Of a DNA stretch of 44,765 nt, positions 35,476 to 44,001 are shown one piece after another. Below the pieces are notes generated by a model that saw only the letters and a program-made list of their open reading frames with translations, was not told where the DNA came from and ran no database searches. This DNA is from Clostridiales bacterium (GTDB lineage: Bacteria > Bacillota > Clostridia > Christensenellales > Borkfalkiaceae): the NCBI GenBank assembly GCA_015069265.1, contig SVIY01000003.1:1-44765 (forward strand), written 5' to 3'. Position 1 is the stretch's first letter, and every line of letters starts with the position of its first letter. Made by a program: the position numbers and the translations under genes.

Positions 35476-36852
35476 ATGGATTATCGTATCGAACACGACT
35501 CAATGGGCGAGGTTAAAGTTCCTGCCGACCGTTATTGGGCGGCTCAAACCCAAAGAAGTCACGAGAACTTTAAGATTGGCGAAGGCATTGAAATCATGCC
35601 CCGTGAAATTACCAAGGCGTTCGGCGTTTTGAAAAAGGCTGCCGCTCTTGCTAACCACGAACTCCGCCCCGAAAAAATGACGGACAAAAAACTTCAAGCA
35701 ATCGTAAAAGCGTGCGACGAAGTTATTAGTGGCTCACTTAACGGACATTTCCCTCTCGTAGTATGGCAGACGGGTTCGGGTACGCAGTCCAATATGAACG
35801 CTAACGAAGTTATTGCAAACCGCGGTAACGAAATCGCCGGCGAAAAAATATTGCACCCCAACGACGACATCAATATGAGTCAGTCGTCTAACGACACTTT
35901 CCCCACGGCAATGCACATTTCTGCAGTTACCGCATTAGAGGATAAACTTATCCCTGCGGTTGAACTTCTTATCGCAACGTTCAAACGCTTGGAAAAGGAA
36001 GAAGGGGAAATCGTTAAATGCGGAAGAACTCACCTTCAAGACGCAACCCCGATTAAATTCGGTCAAGAAATCAGCGGTTGGAGAACGAGTTTGGAGCGCG
36101 ACGTTGAACTATTAAAGCTTTCCCTTAAACCGCTCGCAGAACTTGCCCTCGGTGGCACTGCAGTAGGTACGGGACTCAACGCACCCAAAGGCTTTGATAC
36201 CTTGGTTGCTGAAAAGGTTTCTGAAATCACGGGCAAAAAGTTCGTTACTGCCGGCAACAAATTCCACGCACTCACAAGTAAAGACGAATTGGTATTTGCT
36301 CACGGCGCGATTAAAGCACTCGCTTGCGATATGATGAAGATAGCAAACGACGTTCGTTGGCTTGCAAGCGGACCTAGAGACGGTCTTGGCGAAATCTTTA
36401 TTCCCGAAAACGAACCCGGCTCGTCCATAATGCCCGGTAAAGTTAACCCCACTCAATGCGAAGCGGTTACTATGGTTGCCGTTCAAGTTATGGGTAACGA
36501 CGTTGCAGTTAGCATGGCTGCATCACAAGGCAACTTTGAATTAAACGTGTTCATGCCCGTATGTATCTACAACTTCTTGCAATCGGCAAGACTATTGGCA
36601 GAAGCAATCGTTTCGTTCAACAACAACTGCGCAGTAGGTATTAAAGCAAACAAAGAAAAGATGGACCACAACCTCCAAAACTCGCTCATGCTCGTTACCG
36701 CATTGAATCCCTACATTGGATATGAAAATGCGGCAAAGACTGCAAAGAAAGCATATAAAGACAATATCTCACTAAAAGAAGCGTGCGTTGAACTCGGCTT
36801 CTTGACGGAAGAAAGATTTGATGAAGTTTTCCATCCCGAACAGATGGTTTAA
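35476..36852 (+). CDS. fumC: Class II fumarate hydratase
   Basis: The start is ATG 35476 ('MDYRIEHDSMGEVKVPADR', 458 residues), with AAAGGAG seven bases upstream; the track's TTG at 35470 is too close to that site. The enzyme interconverts malate and fumarate. Family motifs: 'GSGTQSNMNANEVIANRG' (about residues 100-117), 'HPNDDINMSQSSNDTFPTA', 'GRTHLQDATPIKFGQE', 'GTGLNAPKGFD' and the signature loop 'GSSIMPGKVNPTQCEA'. It is the oxygen-stable, iron-free type. It is the first gene of the operon, 22 bases before hdrB, so its product fumarate is made beside a likely fumarate-reducing complex. Confidence 0.95.
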   Translation: MDYRIEHDSMGEVKVPADRYWAAQTQRSHENFKIGEGIEIMPREITKAFGVLKKAAALANHELRPEKMTDKKLQAIVKACDEVISGSLNGHFPLVVWQTGSGTQSNMNANEVIANRGNEIAGEKILHPNDDINMSQSSNDTFPTAMHISAVTALEDKLIPAVELLIATFKRLEKEEGEIVKCGRTHLQDATPIKFGQEISGWRTSLERDVELLKLSLKPLAELALGGTAVGTGLNAPKGFDTLVAEKVSEITGKKFVTAGNKFHALTSKDELVFAHGAIKALACDMMKIANDVRWLASGPRDGLGEIFIPENEPGSSIMPGKVNPTQCEAVTMVAVQVMGNDVAVSMAASQGNFELNVFMPVCIYNFLQSARLLAEAIVSFNNNCAVGIKANKEKMDHNLQNSLMLVTALNPYIGYENAAKTAKKAYKDNISLKEACVELGFLTEERFDEVFHPEQMV

Positions 36853-36874
36853 TTAAAATAGGAGCAACAGACAG

Positions 36875-37651
36875 ATGAAAGTAAGTTATTTTCCCGGCTG
36901 TACGTTAAAGACAAAGGCAAAAGTGCTCGACGAGTATGCAAGAAAGTGTGCTGAACATCTCGGCGTAACGCTTGAAGAAATCGATAATTGGCAGTGCTGT
37001 GGCGGTGTGTTTACTACCGCTAACGACGAGATTGCTACTAAACTCTCGTCAGTGCGCGCGCTAAAACACGCGAACGATAAAGGTCAACCGCTAGTTTCAG
37101 TATGTTCTGCTTGTCACAACGTATTAAAGCAAACAAACAATGCAATGCAAACGGACGACAGTTTTAACTTCCGTGTAAATCAGTACATTGCACCCGATAA
37201 GTATAACGGCGAGACTGAAGTTATTCACTACCTCGAACTTCTCCGCGACAAAATCGGTTATGAAAAAGTAAAAGAAAAAGTAGTTAACTCGCTCGCAGGC
37301 AAGAAGATTGCACCCTACTACGGATGTCTTCTTCTCCGTCCTGGTAAAGTTATGGCTATGGACGACGTGGAAAATCCCACCATTATGGAAGATTTAATTC
37401 GTGCGCTTGGTGGCGAGCCTGTAGCTTATGCTTTCCGTAACGAATGTTGCGGTGGGTATATCACTTTGGAGAGCAAAGAACTTGCAAAGGCAAAGAGTAA
37501 GAGGGTTTCTGATAACGCAAAACTTAACGGTGCTGAAGTTATCGTTACCGCTTGTCCGCTTTGCAAATACAATCTAGAAAAGAACGGCAGTGATTTGCCG
37601 GTAGTATACATCACCGAATTGCTTGCAGAAGCGTTTGGGATAAAGGAGTAG
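36875..37651 (+). CDS. hdrB: HdrB-like CCG-domain iron-sulfur subunit
   Basis: A 258-residue protein with two complete CCG motifs. The first has Cys9, Cys41-Cys42 ('NWQCCGG') and 'CSAC' at 77-80. The second has 'YYGCLLL', 'NECCGGYI' and 'TACPLCKYNLE'. In heterodisulfide reductase these hold two non-cubane [4Fe-4S] clusters at the disulfide-reducing site; related domains occur at the C-terminus of TfrB in thiol:fumarate reductase. Here it is a separate subunit followed by hdrC. Substrate could be a disulfide or it could simply hand electrons to the FrdB-like protein encoded downstream (inference). AGGAG lies upstream at a slightly long spacing. Confidence 0.9.
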   Translation: MKVSYFPGCTLKTKAKVLDEYARKCAEHLGVTLEEIDNWQCCGGVFTTANDEIATKLSSVRALKHANDKGQPLVSVCSACHNVLKQTNNAMQTDDSFNFRVNQYIAPDKYNGETEVIHYLELLRDKIGYEKVKEKVVNSLAGKKIAPYYGCLLLRPGKVMAMDDVENPTIMEDLIRALGGEPVAYAFRNECCGGYITLESKELAKAKSKRVSDNAKLNGAEVIVTACPLCKYNLEKNGSDLPVVYITELLAEAFGIKE

Positions 37652-37655
37652 AACA

Positions 37656-38045
37656 ATGGAAAAATCCAAAAACGTTTGTGATGAAATCGTTCGCATAAGC
37701 AAAGTTAATCCCAGAAAGTGCATGAAATGCGGAAAATGCTCGGGAACTTGCCCTGCGTACGACGAAATGGAATATCATCCCCATCAATTCGTGTATATGG
37801 TTGAAACGGGTGATATCGAACCGTTATTAAAGTCGAAATCAATTTATCGTTGTCTTTCCTGTTTTGCTTGCGTGGACAGATGTCCTAGGGGTGTTGAGCC
37901 TGCAAAACTCGTTGAAGCAGTTCGCCTTATGGTCGTTAGACAGCAAGGCAACAATCACTTAAAGCCAGACGATATTCCTGAAATGTTAGACGAAGACTTG
38001 CCCCAACAAGCAATCGTAAGTGCGTTTAGGAAATACACTAAATAG
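37656..38045 (+). CDS. hdrC: HdrC-like ferredoxin-type subunit
   Basis: A 129-residue protein with two [4Fe-4S] motifs, 'CMKCGKCSGTCP' (Cys22, 25, 28, 32) and 'CLSCFACVDRCP' (Cys66, 69, 72, 76). It has no membrane segment, so this is the soluble HdrC type found with HdrA and HdrB in cytoplasmic complexes, not the membrane HdrDE type. It should wire HdrA to HdrB. It begins four bases after hdrB with AAAGGAG as ribosome site. Confidence 0.9.
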   Translation: MEKSKNVCDEIVRISKVNPRKCMKCGKCSGTCPAYDEMEYHPHQFVYMVETGDIEPLLKSKSIYRCLSCFACVDRCPRGVEPAKLVEAVRLMVVRQQGNNHLKPDDIPEMLDEDLPQQAIVSAFRKYTK

Positions 38046-38059
38046 AAAGGAGAGTACAA

Positions 38060-40054
38060 ATGCAGAGAATAGGAGTATTCGTATGTTGGTGCGGAAGTAA
38101 CATCGCGGGCACGGTTGACGTTGTTAGGGTTGCCGAAGCATTAAAGAGCGAACCCGGTGTAGTTCATTCCGCCAACTATCAATATATGTGTTCACAAGCA
38201 GGTCAGCAACTTATTAAGGATGCTATCAAAGAACACAACCTCACTGGTATCGTAGTATGTTCTTGTTCACCGAGAATGCACGAAGCCACCTTTAGAAAGA
38301 CGGCTGCCGCAGCAGGTCTCAATCCCTATATGGTGGAAATTGCAAACATTCGTGAACAATGTTCATGGATACATAAGGATATGGAAGAGGGTACGGAAAA
38401 AGCAATAGTTTTAGGTAGAACTGCCATTGCAAAAGTAAACCTCAACGCACCGCTAAAACCGGGTGAGAGCCCCGTTACCAAACGCGCGCTCGTAATCGGT
38501 GGCGGTATCGCAGGTATCCAAACGGCGTTAGATATTGCAGACGCAGGCTTTGAAGTTGATATCGTTGAGAAAAAGCCCACTATCGGTGGTAAAATGGCTC
38601 AACTCGATAAAACCTTCCCGACGCTTGACTGTGCCGCTTGTATCTTGACACCTAAAATGGTTGACGTTGCTCAACACGAAAAAATTAGAATTTTCTCTTA
38701 CAGCGAAGTTGAAGAAGTTAAAGGCTTCGTAGGTAACTTCGACGTTAAGATTAGAAAGAAAGCACGTTACGTAAAAGAAGACGTTTGTACGGGTTGCGGA
38801 CTTTGTACCGAAAAGTGCCCGATGAAAAAAGTTCCCAACGACTTTAACTTGGGAATGGACAACAAACGTGCAATCTATATACCGTTTGCTCAAGCAGTTC
38901 CCAAGATTGCAACAATCGACGCTGATTACTGCAATATGTTAAAGAACGGCAAGTGCGGTGTTTGTGCAAAGGTTTGTACGGCAAAGGCAATCGACTATAC
39001 CCAAAAGGATGAGTTTGTTGAAGAAAAGTACGGCGCAATCGTCGCTGCAACAGGCTTCAATCCTATCAGTATGGATAAGTTTGACGAATTTGCATATAGC
39101 CAAAGCAAAGACGTTATCACCTCGTTGGAATTCGAGCGTTTAATGAACGCTGCTGGTCCTACCGCTGGTAAACTTCTCCGTCCGTCTGACGGTGTACATC
39201 CCCACAAAATCGTGTTCGTTCAATGCGTTGGTTCACGTTGTTCGTCATGTGCGGAAAAAGGTAAAGAGTATTGCTCAAAGATTTGTTGTATGTATACCGC
39301 AAAACACGCAATGCTAACGAGAGATAAATATCCCGATACCGACGTAACCGTTTTCTATATCGACGTTAGAACGCCCGGTAAACAATTTGACGAGTTCTAT
39401 CGTAGAGCGGTTGAAGAATACGGAGTACATTATATTAAAGGTATGGTTGGTAAGGTTTCACCCGAAGGTAACAAGCTTATCGTTCAAGGTTCCGACCTTA
39501 TCGCGAACAAACAATTAAAGATTGAAGCAGACCTCGTTGTTTTGGCGGCGGCAATCGAACCCGATAAATCGGCAAGACCGCTCGCAACAATGCTTACCGC
39601 AAGTATGGACACCAACGACTTCTTTACCGAAGCGCACCCCAAACTTCGTCCGGTAGAAAGCCCCACGGCAGGTATATTCCTCTCTGGCGCTTGTCAAGGA
39701 CCCAAAGATATTCCCGAAACGGTATCTCAAGCGGGCGCGGCTGCGGCAAAGGTTATCGGACTTCTCTCTAAAGATAAGCTCACAGGTAACCCGTGCGTAG
39801 CACAGTCTGACGAAATGATGTGTAACGGATGTTCTTCTTGTGAAAAGGTTTGTCCTTACGGTGCAATCACTTATGTAGATAAAGAATTCCGTGGACCTAA
39901 CAGAACGACGCTTATTCGTCGCGTAGCACAAGTTAACGAAGCAATATGTCAAGGTTGCGGATGCTGTACGGTTGCTTGTCCGTCAGGTGCTATGGACCTT
40001 AAAGGATTTGCAAGCAAACAAATTATGGCGGAGGTAGATGCAATATGCAAGTAA
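38060..40054 (+). CDS. hdrA: HdrA-like flavin iron-sulfur electron-bifurcating subunit
   Basis: A 664-residue protein, the normal HdrA length. An N-terminal Cys-bearing domain ('GVFVCWCGSN', 'YMCSQ', 'VVCSCSPRMHE') is followed by the FAD-binding fold 'ALVIGGGIAGIQTALDIADA' (about residues 133-152) with 'IGGKMAQLDKTFPTLDCAAC'. Two inserted ferredoxin motifs come next: 'CTGCGLCTEKCP' (233-244) and 'CNMLKNGKCGVCAKVC' (281-296). Then come 'CVGSRCSSC' and a C-terminal double ferredoxin 'CNGCSSCEKVCP' and 'CQGCGCCTVACP'. In the MvhADG-HdrABC and FlxABCD-HdrABC complexes the HdrA FAD performs flavin-based electron bifurcation and the C-terminal clusters feed ferredoxin. There is no in-frame TGA. The last bases overlap mvhD. 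Confidence 0.93.
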   Translation: MQRIGVFVCWCGSNIAGTVDVVRVAEALKSEPGVVHSANYQYMCSQAGQQLIKDAIKEHNLTGIVVCSCSPRMHEATFRKTAAAAGLNPYMVEIANIREQCSWIHKDMEEGTEKAIVLGRTAIAKVNLNAPLKPGESPVTKRALVIGGGIAGIQTALDIADAGFEVDIVEKKPTIGGKMAQLDKTFPTLDCAACILTPKMVDVAQHEKIRIFSYSEVEEVKGFVGNFDVKIRKKARYVKEDVCTGCGLCTEKCPMKKVPNDFNLGMDNKRAIYIPFAQAVPKIATIDADYCNMLKNGKCGVCAKVCTAKAIDYTQKDEFVEEKYGAIVAATGFNPISMDKFDEFAYSQSKDVITSLEFERLMNAAGPTAGKLLRPSDGVHPHKIVFVQCVGSRCSSCAEKGKEYCSKICCMYTAKHAMLTRDKYPDTDVTVFYIDVRTPGKQFDEFYRRAVEEYGVHYIKGMVGKVSPEGNKLIVQGSDLIANKQLKIEADLVVLAAAIEPDKSARPLATMLTASMDTNDFFTEAHPKLRPVESPTAGIFLSGACQGPKDIPETVSQAGAAAAKVIGLLSKDKLTGNPCVAQSDEMMCNGCSSCEKVCPYGAITYVDKEFRGPNRTTLIRRVAQVNEAICQGCGCCTVACPSGAMDLKGFASKQIMAEVDAICK

Positions 40055-40479
40055 ACGGATATAAACCCAAAATCGTAGCTTTTTGTTGTAACTGGTGTTC
40101 GTATGCTGGTGCCGACCTTGCAGGTAGCAACCGTTTAGCATATCCTGCCGAAGTAAAAGTTATTCGCGTTCCTTGTTCATGCCGTGTTAACCCGATGTTC
40201 ATTCTCCGCGCATTCCAACGCGGTGCAGACGGAGTTATCCTTTGCGGTTGTCACCCAGGGGACTGCCACTACACTTCGGGTAACTATTACACAAGACGTA
40301 GAATGGCGCTTCTTTTCTCAATGCTCGACTATTTAGGTATTGAAAAAGAACGTACTAGAGTAGAGTGGGTATCTGCTGCCGAAGGCGCAAAGTTCGCAGC
40401 GACCATGAACGACTTTGTTCAAACGGTAACCGCTCTTGGTGAAAATAAGAGATTGGAGGACTTAAGATGCAAAAAATAA
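40045..40479 (+). CDS. mvhD: MvhD/FlxD-like [2Fe-2S] connector subunit
   Basis: A 144-residue protein of the MvhD/FlpD/FlxD family. Conserved cysteines are visible in 'FCCNWCSYAGADLAG' (14, 15, 18), 'RVPCSCRVNP' (44, 46) and 'LCGCHPGDCHY' (67, 69, 74). It links HdrA to the electron-input module: hydrogenase in methanogens, FlxABC in Desulfovibrio, formate dehydrogenase in others. No hydrogenase genes follow, so the input here is probably the FlxA-like flavoprotein. Start overlaps the end of hdrA by 10 bases and its end overlaps the next gene by 13. Confidence 0.9.
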   Translation: MQVNGYKPKIVAFCCNWCSYAGADLAGSNRLAYPAEVKVIRVPCSCRVNPMFILRAFQRGADGVILCGCHPGDCHYTSGNYYTRRRMALLFSMLDYLGIEKERTRVEWVSAAEGAKFAATMNDFVQTVTALGENKRLEDLRCKK

Positions 40480-41456
40480 CTCGCGAAGTGCTTATTGCAA
40501 AAGCAGATGAACTTCTTAAAAACGGCACTGTGACTAAAGTTCTCGGTCTAAAGAAGGGTGAGTTTTCTTACGACCAAACCCCCACAGTTTTCACCGATAT
40601 AGAAAGTATGAAAAAAGATTTTGTGTTCGACGATTTTTCGGGCGCAAACTTCTCAAAATACCTTGTTAAAGAAACCAAGAAAGGCGAGGGCAAAACACTC
40701 GTGTTCTTAAAACCGTGTGATACTTATAGCTTTAACCAATTGCTCACCGAACATCGTTTCGATAGAGAAAAGGTTTACGTAGTAGGTATTGCTTGTGACG
40801 GAATGGTTGACATCAAAAAAATCAAAGGTGCTTTGGGCGACGGAGTAGTATCCGTTGACTGCTCCACCGACACCTTAAAGGTTGAAACTCTTTACGACGG
40901 CGTTAAAGAAATCGCTAAAGCGGACGTTTTAGCAGAGCGTTGCCGTAACTGTAAGAGCAAAAAGCACGTTGCTTACGACGAACTTATCGGTGAAGACGGA
41001 GAAGTTGTTGCTTCCAACCGCTTCGACCAAGTTGAAGAACTTGAAAAGATGAGTGCGGATGAAAGATTTGCTTTCTGGCAAAACGAATTATCCCGTTGTA
41101 TCCGTTGTAACGCTTGCCGTGACGTGTGTCCTGCATGTACTTGTGAAAAGTGCGTGTTCGATAACCCCAATTCAGGCGTTCAAAACAAAGCGGCAGCAAA
41201 CAGCTTTGAGGAGCAAATGTTCCACATTATCCGTGCATTCCACGTTGCAGGTCGTTGTACCGACTGTGGCGAATGTTCGAGAGTATGCCCGCAACAAATT
41301 CCGCTCCACTTGCTCAATAGAAAATTCATTAAAGATATAAACGGTTTCTACGGCGAGTATCAAGCAGGTGAAGTAGAGGGCAGTAGAGCGCCTCTAGTAA
41401 ACTACACCAAAGAAGATTTAGAGCCGAGCGAAGCAGTTAATAGGGGGGATAAATAA
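40467..41456 (+). CDS. FlxC-like iron-sulfur protein (FrhB/FdhB-type N-terminus)
   Basis: A 329-residue protein. The N-terminal half resembles the beta-subunit fold of F420 hydrogenase/formate dehydrogenase ('VFLKPCDTYSFNQLLTEHRF', 'VVGIACDGMVDIKKI'). A 'CRNCKSKKH' pair is at 159-162. Two ferredoxin motifs follow: 'CIRCNACRDVCPACTC' (Cys211, 214, 217, 221, plus CxC) and 'CTDCGECSRVCP' (264, 267, 270, 274). In Desulfovibrio FlxABCD, FlxB and FlxC are such iron-sulfur proteins between NAD(P)H-binding FlxA and FlxD. The B/C labels are by analogy and could be swapped. TTGGAGGA lies inside mvhD; the stop overlaps the next ATG (TAATG). Confidence 0.75.
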   Translation: MQKITREVLIAKADELLKNGTVTKVLGLKKGEFSYDQTPTVFTDIESMKKDFVFDDFSGANFSKYLVKETKKGEGKTLVFLKPCDTYSFNQLLTEHRFDREKVYVVGIACDGMVDIKKIKGALGDGVVSVDCSTDTLKVETLYDGVKEIAKADVLAERCRNCKSKKHVAYDELIGEDGEVVASNRFDQVEELEKMSADERFAFWQNELSRCIRCNACRDVCPACTCEKCVFDNPNSGVQNKAAANSFEEQMFHIIRAFHVAGRCTDCGECSRVCPQQIPLHLLNRKFIKDINGFYGEYQAGEVEGSRAPLVNYTKEDLEPSEAVNRGDK

Positions 41457-42481
41457 TGCGTAAGATTTCTCTTTCAAATTTAGACAAAGCATTTGCTTTG
41501 ATTGCGGAAAACGCAAAACTATATATTCCCGTTGATGGCAAAGGCGGTGCATCCTTTAAGCTTTGGCAAGAAGGAGTTAAGATGAGCGACGCGCTCAACA
41601 CCGTTAGAAGTGCAAAAGATTTCTTCTTTCCTCAAATGGAAACGCTTATGGAGTTCAAAACTGAAGGAAAGAATATTGAAATCATCGACAATAGGTCGGA
41701 AAAAGAAGATTTCGTAATCTTCGGTGTTCGCGCTTGCGACGTTAAGAGTTTTGAAATTCTTGACAGAGTATTCCTCTCTGAACCCGTTGATAGCTATTAT
41801 GCTTCAAGAAGGGAAAAGGGCGTTATCGTTTCTCTCGCTTGCGGTAGACCTAACGAAACTTGTTTTTGTAAGACTTTCGGTATTGACCCTGCAAACCCTG
41901 CTGGCGATATAACCGCGTGGAAGACCGAAACTGACTTGTATCTTCTTGCAAACACCGAAAAGGGCGAAAAGCTTTTGAGCGCAATCGCTTCTATTACTGA
42001 AGATTGTGACGGAAAGGCAGTTGAAGAACAAAAGAAACAAATTTCCGCTATCATGGAAAAACTTCCCCTAAGTAACGTTACCACTGAAAAGTTTGGCGCA
42101 GGTAAGACCAAAGAGTACTTTGATTCTCCTGCTTGGGACGAACTCTCTTCACACTGCTTAGGTTGTGGAACTTGTACTTTCGTTTGCCCGACTTGTCAGT
42201 GCTACGACATTAAAGATTTCAAGACCAACGAGGGTGTTCAACGTTTTAGATGTTGGGACTCTTGTATGTATTCTGATTTTACTTTGATGGCTCACGGCAA
42301 CTCAAGAGCATCACAAAAGGAACGTTTCCGTCAAAGATTTATGCACAAACTTGTATACTATCCCGACAATAACGACGGAATGTTCAGCTGTGTAGGTTGC
42401 GGACGTTGTCTTGCGAAGTGCCCGATATCAATGAATATCGTTAAGGTTATGAAAACTCTCGGAGGTAAGGAAAATGATTAA
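41456..42481 (+). CDS. FlxB-like iron-sulfur protein (AsrA/HydB-type)
   Basis: A 341-residue protein of the group that includes anaerobic sulfite reductase subunit A and the sulfhydrogenase beta subunit. Features: 'DFVIFGVRACDVKSFEILDRVF' (about residues 85-106), 'SLACGRPNETCFCKTFG' (129, 136, 138) and ferredoxin motifs 'CLGCGTCTFVCPTCQC' (234, 237, 240, 244, plus CxC) and 'CVGCGRCLAKCP' (312, 315, 318, 322). The architecture parallels the preceding gene, including the unusual CPxCxC ending, so the two look like distant paralogues. It probably docks FlxA and passes its electrons on. It overlaps flxC by one base and flxA by eight. Confidence 0.8.
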   Translation: MRKISLSNLDKAFALIAENAKLYIPVDGKGGASFKLWQEGVKMSDALNTVRSAKDFFFPQMETLMEFKTEGKNIEIIDNRSEKEDFVIFGVRACDVKSFEILDRVFLSEPVDSYYASRREKGVIVSLACGRPNETCFCKTFGIDPANPAGDITAWKTETDLYLLANTEKGEKLLSAIASITEDCDGKAVEEQKKQISAIMEKLPLSNVTTEKFGAGKTKEYFDSPAWDELSSHCLGCGTCTFVCPTCQCYDIKDFKTNEGVQRFRCWDSCMYSDFTLMAHGNSRASQKERFRQRFMHKLVYYPDNNDGMFSCVGCGRCLAKCPISMNIVKVMKTLGGKEND

Positions 42482-43301
42482 TGAAACTTTAATCCCAAAG
42501 CTCGGCGTTATAACCGAGATTAGACAAGACACCCCCGATATTAAAACTTTTAGGGTTGTTTCCCCAGAGGGTAAAAAACTTTTTGAACACCGCCCCGGTC
42601 AATGCGCAATGCTTTCTATCCCCGGTGTAGGCGAGGCAATGTTCTCGATAACCTCCTCTCCCACAAACACCGAGTTTATGGAATTTTCTATTAAAAAATG
42701 CGGATGCGTAACCACTTGGCTTCACGCGGCTGAACCCGGTCAAAACGTTACCGTTCGCGGACCTTACGGCAATCCGTTCCCCGTTGACGACGTGTTTGCA
42801 GGTAAAGACCTTTTGTTCGTTGCAGGTGGCGTAGGTTTAGCACCGCTCCGCTCTGTAATCAACTATTGCAGACATTATCGTGACAGATACGGCAAAATCG
42901 ATATCGTTTACGGTTCAAGAAGTAAAGACGACCTACTTGACTATCAAGAAATCATCAACGAATGGGCAACCGATAGTGGTGTAAACGTACACCTTACTAT
43001 CGACCGCGAACAAGAAGGTTGGGACGGACACGTTGGTTTTGTTCCTAACTACGTTAAAGAACTTGGATTTGACACCAATAAGATTGCAGTTCTTTGCGGT
43101 CCGCCGATTATGATTAAGTTCACTTTGGAAGGACTTCGTTCGTTAGGCTTTGAAAAGACCCAAGTTTACACGACGCTAGAGCTTCGTATGAAGTGCGGTG
43201 TAGGTAAGTGCGGTAGATGTAACGTAGGTTCAAAATATGTATGTAAAGACGGTCCGGTATTCCGTTTCGATGAACTCGACGAATTGCCGAACGAGTATTA
43301 A
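42474..43301 (+). CDS. FlxA-like NAD(P)H-binding flavoprotein with [2Fe-2S]
   Basis: A 275-residue protein of the ferredoxin-NADP reductase superfamily, close to AsrB, the sulfhydrogenase gamma subunit and PyrK. FAD region 'EAMFSITSSPT' (about 54-64; the usual RxYS is MFSI), NAD(P)-binding 'LLFVAGGVGLAPLRSVINY' (about 113-131), 'VYGSRSKDDLLDYQE' and 'VLCGPPIMI'. The C-terminal [2Fe-2S] motif is 'CGVGKCGRCNVGSKYVC' (241, 246, 249, 257). It is the likely entry point for electrons from NADH (or NADPH). GGAGGTAAGG precedes its ATG within the preceding gene. Confidence 0.88.
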   Translation: MINETLIPKLGVITEIRQDTPDIKTFRVVSPEGKKLFEHRPGQCAMLSIPGVGEAMFSITSSPTNTEFMEFSIKKCGCVTTWLHAAEPGQNVTVRGPYGNPFPVDDVFAGKDLLFVAGGVGLAPLRSVINYCRHYRDRYGKIDIVYGSRSKDDLLDYQEIINEWATDSGVNVHLTIDREQEGWDGHVGFVPNYVKELGFDTNKIAVLCGPPIMIKFTLEGLRSLGFEKTQVYTTLELRMKCGVGKCGRCNVGSKYVCKDGPVFRFDELDELPNEY

Positions 43302-43315
43302 TAAGGAGAAAACAA

Positions 43316-43990
43316 ATGGAAAATTTAGTTAACGTTTATTTTTTCGGTAAGAAATATCAAGTGCCCGAAAGTTTAACTATTATGAAGGCAATGGAATATG
43401 CCGGATACCAACTCGTTCGCGGTTGCGGATGCAGAAACGGTTTCTGCGGTGCATGTTCAACTATTTACCGTATCAAAGGCGATAGGGAATTGCACGCGTG
43501 CCTCGCTTGTCAACAAAAGGTTGAAAACGATATGTACGTTGCAACTCTTCCTTTCTTCCCCCTCGTAAAATCAGTTTACGATATTGAAAAGATTAAGCCG
43601 ACCGAACAAATCATGATGCAACTTTACCCCGAAATCTATGCGTGTGTAGGTTGCAACGCTTGTACCAAGGCTTGTACGCAAGGGCTTAACGTTATGCAAT
43701 ACATTGCATACGCTCAACGCGGTGACTACGCTAACTGCGCGGAAGAATCTTTCGACTGCGTAATGTGTGGCGTTTGCTCTTCAAGATGTCCCGCTGGTAT
43801 TTCTCATCCCCAAGTCGCTGAACTTGCAAGAAGACTTTACGGCAAGTACATGGCTCCTGAAACTCAACACCTTATCGACAGGGTTAAAGAGATTGAAGAC
43901 GGCAAGTACGTAGAACTTATCGAAACGCTTATGAATAAGCCTATCGAAGAACTCAAAGAACTCTATAACAATAGAGAAATCGAGAAATAG
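43316..43990 (+). CDS. frdB: Fumarate reductase/TfrB-like iron-sulfur subunit
   Basis: A 224-residue protein. The N-terminal plant-type [2Fe-2S] domain has 'CRNGFCGAC' (Cys39, 44, 47) and a fourth Cys at 62 or 65 ('ACLAC'). The C-terminal part has two full cubane motifs, 'CVGCNACTKACTQG' (110, 113, 116, 120) and 'CVMCGVCSSRCPAG' (148, 151, 154, 158). This is the SdhB/FrdB order, but the second region has all four cysteines and is followed by only about 60 residues. There is no C-terminal CCG domain as in methanogen TfrB. It directly precedes the flavoprotein gene. AAGGAG lies upstream. Confidence 0.82.
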   Translation: MENLVNVYFFGKKYQVPESLTIMKAMEYAGYQLVRGCGCRNGFCGACSTIYRIKGDRELHACLACQQKVENDMYVATLPFFPLVKSVYDIEKIKPTEQIMMQLYPEIYACVGCNACTKACTQGLNVMQYIAYAQRGDYANCAEESFDCVMCGVCSSRCPAGISHPQVAELARRLYGKYMAPETQHLIDRVKEIEDGKYVELIETLMNKPIEELKELYNNREIEK

Positions 43991-44001
43991 GGGGAAGAGT
44001 T

